Assembly (NCBI GenBank): GCA_945861965.1 | Contig: CAMAWM010000002.1 | Coordinates: 52,223 to 116,222 of the forward strand | Origin: Chitinophaga pinensis | GTDB taxonomy: Bacteria > Bacteroidota > Bacteroidia > UKL13-3 | Direction: 5' to 3' | DNA: 64,000 bases | Shown: in pieces, positions 54,537 through 61,684 of the stretch | Numbering within the stretch: the stretch's first letter is position 1 | Layout of the letters: each line of letters opens with the position of its first letter | Translations under genes and position numbers: made by a program | Notes under the pieces: generated by a model | Seen by the model: only the letters and a program-made list of their open reading frames with translations | Databases searched by the model: none | What the model was told of the DNA's origin: nothing

Positions 54537-54579
54537 ATGTGCAAATTAAGAGTTTAGAATTTGTTTCTAAAAAATTTTA

Positions 54580-55542
54580 TTAACCAGATGCTGCTCTTGC
54601 CAATCGATCATTAATTGCAAATCCCAATCCTGTATTTGGAAACAATTCTGTTAATATAATATCTACATTTAATTTATCTGCGCTTCGCAATGCTGCAAAT
54701 AGATTTTTGGCAGCTTCGTCCAAATTTCCTGTTTCTGATAAAACAAAATGTTGCGACTCTGGAACAGAATGGTTTTTATTTTTGAATGAAATAATTGCAC
54801 AATTGTTTGCATTGTATTTTTTCAATTCATCTTCAATTGTACAGATTAGCAAAGGATGTTTTGGCGAATAGTGTTTTGAAAGCATTCCTGGTGCAATTAC
54901 ATTTTTTGAATGGGAATTATTTTCAAAAGTTGAGCGTAATTTTTTACCAATACAATTTTCGATTTTTTCAATAGCTAATCCACCGTATCGAAGTATTTCA
55001 GGGCTTTCGTTTAAAAATGAAATTATAGTGGATTCCAAGCCAATTTGACAATCGCCACCATCTAAAATGTAATTGATTTTATCGCCCAACATTTCGTCAA
55101 CGTGTTTGGCTGTTGTTGGACTTATATATTCGCTTGGATTAGCACTGGGTGCGGCTAATGGAAAATCAAGAGATTGCAATAAATCTAATGTCATCCGATG
55201 ATTTGGAATTCGTATCGCTACCGAATCGTTTCCTGCAGTTACAATCTGAGGAATTTTATTGTTTGATTTTACAACAAATGTCAAAGGTCCTGGCGAAAAT
55301 TCTTTTGCCAGTTTCAAAGCAATTTCCGGCAATTCAATTCCCCAAGATTTGAATTTTTTTAAACTATCGCTGTGCAATATTAAAGGATTGAACTGTGGAC
55401 GATTTTTGGTTTTGTAAATTTTTAGTACTGCGCTTTCATCAAAAGCATTGGCCGCCAAACCATAAACTGTTTCGGTCGGAATGGCAACAAGATCGCCATT
55501 CTTTAAAAAATCTGCAGCGCTATTTATGTTCGTTCCAATCAT
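54580..55542 (-). CDS. Threonylcarbamoyl-AMP synthase (Sua5/TsaC)
   Basis: The protein has 320 residues. It makes L-threonylcarbamoyl-AMP from threonine, bicarbonate and ATP for the t6A37 modification of ANN-decoding tRNAs. The YrdC domain reads GDLVAIPTETVYGLAANAFD, KNRPQFNPLILH, PGPLTFVVKSN, DSVAIRIPNH and APSANPSEYISPT. A C-terminal Sua5 domain follows (PGMLSKHYSPKHPLLI), so this is the longer Sua5 type. The DNA strand and length are normal, and the start MIGTNINSAADFL is usual. Confidence 0.93.
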   Translation of the reverse strand: MIGTNINSAADFLKNGDLVAIPTETVYGLAANAFDESAVLKIYKTKNRPQFNPLILHSDSLKKFKSWGIELPEIALKLAKEFSPGPLTFVVKSNNKIPQIVTAGNDSVAIRIPNHRMTLDLLQSLDFPLAAPSANPSEYISPTTAKHVDEMLGDKINYILDGGDCQIGLESTIISFLNESPEILRYGGLAIEKIENCIGKKLRSTFENNSHSKNVIAPGMLSKHYSPKHPLLICTIEDELKKYNANNCAIISFKNKNHSVPESQHFVLSETGNLDEAAKNLFAALRSADKLNVDIILTELFPNTGLGFAINDRLARAASG

Positions 55543-55625
55543 GGTGTTTGAATTTGCAAATCAAAAGAAAATATTAAAATATTTTTTTATGTTTATTTGC
55601 ACAACATTAATTCAGTATATATTTT

Positions 55626-56339
55626 ATGGTAAAAATTATTCATCGTGCACACGATCGAGGTCATGCCGATCACGGATGGTTAAATGCAAATCACTCATTT
55701 AGTTTTGCAAATTATTATCATCCTGCAAAAACTCATTTTGGAATGTTAAGGGTGTTGAATGACGATATAATTGCACCCGGAAGAGGATTTGGAAATCATC
55801 CACACGACAACATGGAAATTGTAACTATTCCGTTGCGTGGATCGCTTAAGCATACAGATAGCATGGGCAATTCGGAGCTTATAATAGCAGGGGAAGTTCA
55901 GTCAATGAGTGCAGGAAAAGGCATATTTCATTCAGAATACAATGCATCTGCTGACGAAGAAATAAATCTTTTGCAGATTTGGGTTTTCCCGAAATTACAA
56001 AATATTGAGCCGCGTTACGAGCAAATGATTTTTGAAAAAGAGGATCGAAAAAATAAATTTCAAACTCTTGTATCGCCAAATAATAAAGTAGATGGCGGGA
56101 TGTGGATTAATCAAGATGCTTGGTTCAGTTTGTCCGATTTAGAGGAAGGAAATGAATTAACATATAAAGTCAAATTAGATACAAATGGAGTTTATTTATT
56201 TTTAATTGAAGGTGAAATTGAAGTATCTGATGAATTGCTTGTAAAACGCGATGCGATTGGAGTTTACGATACCGATAATTTAGTTGTAAAAGCAAATAAA
56301 AATTCAACGATTTTGTTAATTGAGGTGCCAATGAATTAA
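55626..56339 (+). CDS. Pirin-family protein
   Basis: The protein has 237 residues. The N-terminal cupin carries the pirin metal site: ADHGWLNANHSFSFANYY, HFGMLRVLNDDIIAPG, FGNHPHDNMEIVTIPLRGS and GKGIFHSEYNAS (His residues and a Glu). The C-terminal cupin is present but less conserved. Bacterial pirins of this type bind iron and some act as quercetin 2,3-dioxygenases; physiological roles vary. It is cytoplasmic. It is divergently arranged from sua5 with 83 bp between starts. Confidence 0.92.
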   Translation: MVKIIHRAHDRGHADHGWLNANHSFSFANYYHPAKTHFGMLRVLNDDIIAPGRGFGNHPHDNMEIVTIPLRGSLKHTDSMGNSELIIAGEVQSMSAGKGIFHSEYNASADEEINLLQIWVFPKLQNIEPRYEQMIFEKEDRKNKFQTLVSPNNKVDGGMWINQDAWFSLSDLEEGNELTYKVKLDTNGVYLFLIEGEIEVSDELLVKRDAIGVYDTDNLVVKANKNSTILLIEVPMN

Positions 56340-56432
56340 AAATAGAATTTAACTAATTGCATAAATTCTTAATTTTAATAAGCGATAAAATAAATGTTAA
56401 TTGCCGATTGTAATTTTTCCGAAATTAAATAG

Positions 56433-57866
56433 ATGGAAATAAAAATTAACGATAAGAAAATAATTAATTCTTGGGCGATGTACGATTGGGCGAATTCTGT
56501 TTTTTCTCTCACGATTGCTACAGCAATTTTCCCTATTTATTTTATTGAAATTTGTAAATCAGCATCTTTAGAACAAGGAATGTTTGCGGATGGAATTTAT
56601 TATTTAAATATTTTTGGATTTAAGGTTATTGGAGCCGAACTTTATTCGTTTATTGTTTCTGCAGGTTTTTTAATAATTGCCATTATAAGTCCATTGCTTT
56701 CGGGCATTGCGGATTTCAAACGCAACAAAAAGTTTTTTCTAAAAATGTTTTGTTATCTAGGTTCTGCAAGTTGTATAGGAATGTATTTTTTTAATGTTCA
56801 AAACATTGAATTAGGGGTAATTTTATTTTTAATTAGTCTTGTTGGATTTGCAGGAAGTTTGGTTTTTTACAACGCTTTTTTACCTGAAATTGTAAGCGAA
56901 GACATGCTAGATAAAGTTAGTGCACGTGGTTATGCGTTTGGGTATGTTGGATGTGTAATTTTGCTGATTATAAACTTGCTTACTATTATGAAACCCGAGT
57001 TTTTTTTTCCGGTTCAAGAAAAGGTGAATGAATTGATGAAATTAGATTTTACACTAAACGAAACAGAAGCTTTAGTTAAGGCGAAAAGTTATTATTCAAC
57101 GGTTGCAACAAAGCTTTCTTTTGTTTCAGTTGGTTTGTGGTGGGCTGGTTTTGCACAGATATTTTTTAAAAATGTACCAGAAGGAAATGCAATAAAATCG
57201 TATTCAGGAAATGTTTTAGTAAAAGGATTTAATGAATTGCAAAAAGTATTTGGACAATTAAAATTTCAACCAACATTAAAAAAATATTTAATAGGATTTT
57301 TTTTTACCAGTATGGGTGTGCAAACAATTATGTATGTAGCAAGTCTGTTTGGCAAAGAAGAATTGCATTTGCCAAACGAAATTTTAATAGGAACAATTTT
57401 AATTATTCAACTAATTGCAATTGTTGGAGCATTAGCATTTTCTCGCATTTCAGCAAGCATTGGAAATATTTATACTTTGCTAATTACCATTGCAATTTGG
57501 GCATTAATTTGTGTATTTGCATATGGAATTCAAACACAAAATCAATTTATGGCTTTAGGTGCTTTTGTTGGAATTGTGATGGGAGGAATTCAATCCTTAA
57601 TGCGATCAACTTATGCTAAATTAATTCCTGATGGAACAAAAGATACAGCATCGTATTTTAGTTTTTATGATGTGTTAGAAAAAGTAGCAATTGTATTAGG
57701 AACATTAATATATGGCATATTAATAAACCTTACACACAGCATGAGAATGTCTGCATTAACACTGGCTGTCTTCTTTGTTTTGGGGATGATTTGGATAGCA
57801 CAAATAAAGAATTTTAAAACGTTTACATTTTCAATTGATGAAACTGAAAACAAGAAAAACCAATAA
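56433..57866 (+). CDS. UMF1-type MFS transporter
   Basis: The protein has 477 residues. About 12 TM segments are visible. The start (IINSWAMYDWANSVFSLTI) is the signature of the UMF1/Atg22-like major facilitator group, and ISPLLSGIADFKRNKKFFLK carries the MFS loop motif. A GGIQSLMRSTYAKLIPDGTK segment is also typical. Substrates are unknown; the fungal homologue Atg22 exports amino acids from the vacuole. The next gene starts 21 nt downstream, so it is probably co-transcribed with the Fe-S protein. Confidence 0.9.
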   Translation: MEIKINDKKIINSWAMYDWANSVFSLTIATAIFPIYFIEICKSASLEQGMFADGIYYLNIFGFKVIGAELYSFIVSAGFLIIAIISPLLSGIADFKRNKKFFLKMFCYLGSASCIGMYFFNVQNIELGVILFLISLVGFAGSLVFYNAFLPEIVSEDMLDKVSARGYAFGYVGCVILLIINLLTIMKPEFFFPVQEKVNELMKLDFTLNETEALVKAKSYYSTVATKLSFVSVGLWWAGFAQIFFKNVPEGNAIKSYSGNVLVKGFNELQKVFGQLKFQPTLKKYLIGFFFTSMGVQTIMYVASLFGKEELHLPNEILIGTILIIQLIAIVGALAFSRISASIGNIYTLLITIAIWALICVFAYGIQTQNQFMALGAFVGIVMGGIQSLMRSTYAKLIPDGTKDTASYFSFYDVLEKVAIVLGTLIYGILINLTHSMRMSALTLAVFFVLGMIWIAQIKNFKTFTFSIDETENKKNQ

Positions 57867-57887
57867 ATTATTTTTCGAAATAAATAA

Positions 57888-58607
57888 ATGAAAATAGACT
57901 TATTCATACCCTGTTTTATTGATCAGTTTAGACCTCAAACAGGATTTAATATTGTTAAAGTATTAGAAAAAGCAGGATGCAAAGTAAATTACAATACAGA
58001 ACAAACCTGTTGTGGTTTGCCTGCATTTAATGCGGGTCATTGGGATGAAGCATTTGAAGTGGGAGAAAAACTATTGAAAGAAATTACACCCGATCGAAAT
58101 TTGGTGTGCGCTTCTTCGGCTTGTGTTGGAATGATTAGAAACTCATACGATTTGCTTTTTCAAAACTCTTCGTATCACAATCGTTTTAGGCAATTGCAAC
58201 AAAAAACATTTGAATTGAGTGAATTTTTGGTTGACGTAATGAAAGTTGAAAATGTCGGTTCTAAAATGTCGGGCAAAGCTGTTTACATGGATACTTGCAC
58301 GGCTTTAAACGATTGTAAAATAAAACAACAACCGCGTACATTATTGAAAAATGTTGAAGGGTTAGAGCTGATAGATTTTGAAAAGCAAGATGAATGTTGT
58401 GGTTTTGGCGGAAATTTTTCGCTTAACAATCCAGAGCTTTCTGTTCATCTTGGAAATAAAAAAATTGAATACATTCAAGCTACAAATGCTGCATATATTA
58501 TTTCAACAGATTTTAGTTGTTTGATGCATTTAGAAGCCATTATCAATAAAAGAAATTTAAACTTAACAGTGTTGCATATTGCAGATGTTTTGGCCGAAGG
58601 GATTTAG
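57888..58607 (+). CDS. LutA-like (Fe-S)-binding oxidoreductase subunit
   Basis: The protein has 239 residues. Two CCG (cysteine-rich) domains are visible: TCCGLPAFNAGHWDEA and DECCGFGGNFSLNNPELS, plus CASSACVGMIR and YMDTCTALNDC. This is the LutA/YkgE subunit of L-lactate utilisation complexes, which also resembles heterodisulfide reductase B. In LutABC it would pair with LutB and LutC, which are absent next to it. The start (MKIDLFIPCFIDQFRP) is standard. An orphan subunit acting with partners encoded elsewhere is likely. Confidence 0.9.
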   Translation: MKIDLFIPCFIDQFRPQTGFNIVKVLEKAGCKVNYNTEQTCCGLPAFNAGHWDEAFEVGEKLLKEITPDRNLVCASSACVGMIRNSYDLLFQNSSYHNRFRQLQQKTFELSEFLVDVMKVENVGSKMSGKAVYMDTCTALNDCKIKQQPRTLLKNVEGLELIDFEKQDECCGFGGNFSLNNPELSVHLGNKKIEYIQATNAAYIISTDFSCLMHLEAIINKRNLNLTVLHIADVLAEGI

Positions 58608-58629
58608 TAATTTAATTATCTGTAAAATA

Positions 58630-59193
58630 TTAAACCCTTAGTGAGCCACGGAATGCTCTACTGCCATAGTAAGATTGTGCACCGTTGTGATACACAAAAA
58701 CATTTCCGAAGCGAAAATCAGCAAAGATAGAACCACCGAGTTTTCTAATGTCAGTAGGCGTTTTCAGCCAGCTCGATGTTTTCATATCAAAACTTCCAAG
58801 TTTCTGCAATTCTCTATATTCTTCTTCCGACAAAAGTTCAATACCCATTTCAGTAGCCATATCAATAGCGGTATTTTTTGGTTTAAATTCTTTTCTTGAA
58901 TCCAACCCTTCGCGGTCGTAACAAACCCTTCTTCGGCCATTAGGACTTTCTGCCGAACAATCATAAAAAATGTATTCAGCAGTTTTAGTATCGTAAGCAA
59001 CAACATCGGGTTCGCCACCAGTTTTTTCCATTTCATTTAGCGACCATAATTTTTCGGGACTTGTTTTTAGTTTGGTTTCTATTTTAATCCATTTAAGAGC
59101 ATTATGACGGTTCAGGTTTTTCTCAAAACGGATTTTTAATGTTTTGAGTAATTCTTCACTTTGTTTTGATGATATCTCCTTTTTGTTTTTCAT
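58630..59193 (-). CDS. DUF4256 protein
   Basis: The protein has 187 residues. The sequence (LLKTLKIRFEKNLNRH, GGEPDVVAYD, YIFYDCSAESPNGRRRVCYD, SSWLKTPTDIRKLGGSIFAD, VFVYHNGAQSYYGSRAFRGS) matches the DUF4256 family, soluble, widespread and of unknown function. No signal peptide or TM. The conserved Cys and charged residues suggest an enzymatic or nucleic-acid-binding role, but nothing is established. It stands alone between convergent lutA and thyA. Confidence 0.88.
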   Translation of the reverse strand: MKNKKEISSKQSEELLKTLKIRFEKNLNRHNALKWIKIETKLKTSPEKLWSLNEMEKTGGEPDVVAYDTKTAEYIFYDCSAESPNGRRRVCYDREGLDSRKEFKPKNTAIDMATEMGIELLSEEEYRELQKLGSFDMKTSSWLKTPTDIRKLGGSIFADFRFGNVFVYHNGAQSYYGSRAFRGSLRV

Positions 59194-59322
59194 TTAATTT
59201 TTTTATTGCGATTCGTAGTTGGTGCCTTCAGCTATCACTCAAACTTGGATAATGAACTATTAAAATTACATAAGGCCCACGATTAGAAATTTTCTCGTCT
59301 CCATCAACTTAACTTTATTAAT

Positions 59323-60117
59323 CTAAACTGCCACCGCCCCTTTTATTGCAGGATGTGGATTGTAATTTTCCAACGCAAAGTCTTCATACTTAAAATCAAA
59401 AATACTGTTTACTCCAGGGTTTATTTTCATCGAAGGATATGGAAGAGGCGGACGACTTAACTGCAATTCCACTTGTTCAAAATGATTGCTGTAAATATGT
59501 GCATCCCCAAATGTATGAACAAAATCTCCAGCTTGTAAATTGCAAACCTGAGCCACCATCATAAGCAACAATGCATAGCTGGCAATATTAAAAGGCACAC
59601 CCAAAAACATATCGGCACTTCGTTGATACAATTGGCAACTTAATTTATTATCGGCTACATAAAACTGAAAAAAAGTATGACAAGGCATTAAAGCCATTTT
59701 GGGCAAATCGGCAACATTCCACGAGCTTACAATCATTCTTCGACTATCTGGATTGTTTTTTATGGTTTCAATTACTTGGCTTAGTTGATCAATACTGCTT
59801 CCGTCTGAACTTGTCCATTTTCGCCATTGATGTCCATAAACAGGTCCAAGATTTCCATCAATGTCTGCCCATTCATCCCAAATCCTAACTCCATTATCTT
59901 TCAAATATTTTGTATTTGTCTCACCCTTAATAAACCAAAGCAATTCGTGTAGGATGGATTTTAAATGCACTTTTTTGCTGGTGATTAAAGGAAAACCTTC
60001 GCTTAAATTAAAACGCAATTGAGCACCGAAAATACTTTTTGTTCCTGTGCCAGTTCTATCTGATTTGTAGCTTCCGTTTTCGGAAATATATTTTAGAAGT
60101 GTTTCGTATTGGTTCAT
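59323..60117 (-). CDS. thyA: Thymidylate synthase
   Basis: The protein has 264 residues, the standard length. It methylates dUMP to dTMP with methylene-tetrahydrofolate in the cytoplasm. Motifs: [18 protein letters not shown] at the start, [10 protein letters not shown], the [19 protein letters not shown] segment, [12 protein letters not shown], the catalytic Cys in [31 protein letters not shown] and the C-terminal PYPSMKIN with AIKGAVAV end. The dihydrofolate reductase partner is not adjacent here. Confidence 0.97.
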   Translation of the reverse strand: MNQYETLLKYISENGSYKSDRTGTGTKSIFGAQLRFNLSEGFPLITSKKVHLKSILHELLWFIKGETNTKYLKDNGVRIWDEWADIDGNLGPVYGHQWRKWTSSDGSSIDQLSQVIETIKNNPDSRRMIVSSWNVADLPKMALMPCHTFFQFYVADNKLSCQLYQRSADMFLGVPFNIASYALLLMMVAQVCNLQAGDFVHTFGDAHIYSNHFEQVELQLSRPPLPYPSMKINPGVNSIFDFKYEDFALENYNPHPAIKGAVAV

Positions 60118-60127
60118 GAAAAGTTTG

Positions 60128-60150
60128 AATTTCGAACTTCGAATTTCGGA
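60128..60150. repeat. Short TTCGAA-rich repeat upstream of thyA and E2
   Basis: GAATTTCG occurs twice 14 nt apart, separated by AACTTC, in the gap between divergent thyA and the PDH E2 gene. The segment contains TTCGAA palindromes. It could be a small dispersed repeat or a protein-binding site; its copy number elsewhere cannot be judged here. Confidence 0.4.
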
Positions 60151-60236
60151 TTACTACCAAAAAGTTTATTAGTATGTTTTCAACAAAAAGCTAAAAAAAT
60201 GAAATAAAAATTCTATGTATCTGTGGCTAATAATCT

Positions 60237-60245
60237 TATTTTCGC
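60237..60245 (+). promoter_or_regulatory. Candidate -7 element upstream of the PDH E2 gene
   Basis: TATTTTCGC lies 17 nt before the E2 ATG and is identical to the string upstream of the GT2 gene. Part of the TAnnTTCGC set. No clear -33. Confidence 0.4.
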
Positions 60246-60262
60246 CAACTTATTAAGTAGTT

Positions 60263-61513
60263 ATGGCCGAAATAATACGAATGCCCAAAATGAGTGATAC
60301 TATGACCGAAGGGGTTATAGTTTCGTGGTTGAAAAAAGTTGGGGACGATGTAAAATCAGGAGATATTCTTGCAGAAGTTGAGACCGATAAAGCAACAATG
60401 GAGCTTGAAAATTTTGTAAAAGGCACACTTTTACATATAGGAATTCCTGTAGGCGCTACTGTGCCTGTTGATGCTGTTTTAGCCATTATCGGGAAAAAAG
60501 GAGAAGATATTTCAGGATTATTAAGTGGCAATAAGGCATCTGCTCTTGTTGCAAAAAATAGCGAGAATGAATCTACTCCCAAATCAATAACTCAAGCACT
60601 AGAAATTAAAGTTGAGAGCACTGAACAAATTGTACAAACAACAAAAGACTCTCGTTTAAAAGTTTCTCCATTAGCCAGAAAAATTGCAGAAAATAAAGGC
60701 GTAGACATTAAGCATATAATGGGAAGTGGTGATTTAGGTAGAATTGTAAAACGAGATGTGGAAGGGTTTAATCCAATAAAAATGGAAAGTCCAAATGCAT
60801 TAAAAACTAACATTCCACTTTCAATAGAAAATTCGGATTTTGATGAAATTCCTGTTTCGCAAATGCGCAAAGCCATTGCAAGAAGGTTAAGTGATAGTAA
60901 AAACAATGCGCCTCATTTTTATTTAACAATGGAAATAAAAATGGATAAAGCAATCGAAATGCGAAAATCAATTAATGAAATAAGCGAGTCGAAAATTTCG
61001 ATGAACGATATCCTTGTGAAAGCTGTTGCATCAGCACTTAGAAAAAATCCAAAAGTAAACTCAAGTTGGCTTGGCGATAGAATTCGATATAATCGTCAAA
61101 TAAATATTGGTGTGGCAGTTGCAATTGATGATGGATTGATTGTGCCAGTTGTTAAATCTGCAGACACAAAAAACATTACTTCTATTAGTGCTGAAATAAA
61201 ACAATTGGCCGAAAAAGCTAAAAATAAAAAATTGCAAGCTCATGAATTTGAGGGAAACACGTTTACGATTTCAAATCTTGGAATGTTTGGCATTGATGAA
61301 TTTACTGCAATTATTAATTCGCCCGATGCTTGCATACTTGCAGTTGCCGCTATCAAAGAAACGGTACTGGTTGAAAAAGGAGAAATGAAAATAGGCAGTG
61401 TTATGAAAGTAACATTGAGCTGCGATCACCGTTTGGTAGATGGAGCAATTGGAGCCAACTTTTTAAAATCTCTGAAAGAATTAATAGAAAAACCAGTTAG
61501 CTTATTAATCTGA
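60263..61513 (+). CDS. Pyruvate dehydrogenase complex E2 (dihydrolipoamide acetyltransferase)
   Basis: The protein has 416 residues. An N-terminal lipoyl domain carries the lipoyl-Lys in EVETDKATMELENF (about 40-53). A peripheral subunit-binding domain follows (KVSPLARKIAENKGVDI, then GSGDLGRIVKRDVEGF, about 130-170). The C-terminal catalytic domain has NTFTISNLGMFGIDEFTAI and the active-site DHRLVDGAIGANFL. It transfers acetyl groups from lipoate to CoA in pyruvate oxidation. One lipoyl domain is typical of this group. The length and start (AEIIRMPKMSDTMTEG) support a PDH-type enzyme over the branched-chain or 2-oxoglutarate E2. Confidence 0.93.
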   Translation: MAEIIRMPKMSDTMTEGVIVSWLKKVGDDVKSGDILAEVETDKATMELENFVKGTLLHIGIPVGATVPVDAVLAIIGKKGEDISGLLSGNKASALVAKNSENESTPKSITQALEIKVESTEQIVQTTKDSRLKVSPLARKIAENKGVDIKHIMGSGDLGRIVKRDVEGFNPIKMESPNALKTNIPLSIENSDFDEIPVSQMRKAIARRLSDSKNNAPHFYLTMEIKMDKAIEMRKSINEISESKISMNDILVKAVASALRKNPKVNSSWLGDRIRYNRQINIGVAVAIDDGLIVPVVKSADTKNITSISAEIKQLAEKAKNKKLQAHEFEGNTFTISNLGMFGIDEFTAIINSPDACILAVAAIKETVLVEKGEMKIGSVMKVTLSCDHRLVDGAIGANFLKSLKELIEKPVSLLI

Positions 61514-61684
61514 AAAGATTGATTTTAGATTTACTTTTGTTTTTGAATTGATTTTGTCAGACCAAACTTCATAAATTTCACTTCAGGAATTATTTTTGCT
61601 GCAAAAAACAGCTTAAATAACTTTCTTTTTAGTAACAATAAGCCCATTTAACTTTTTTAATCCTATTTCAGGGCGATATGATTG

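Noticed and set aside
61595..61615. Possible terminator between E2 and the adhesin gene
   Set aside because: GCTG/CAGC gives only a 4-bp stem with no T tract.
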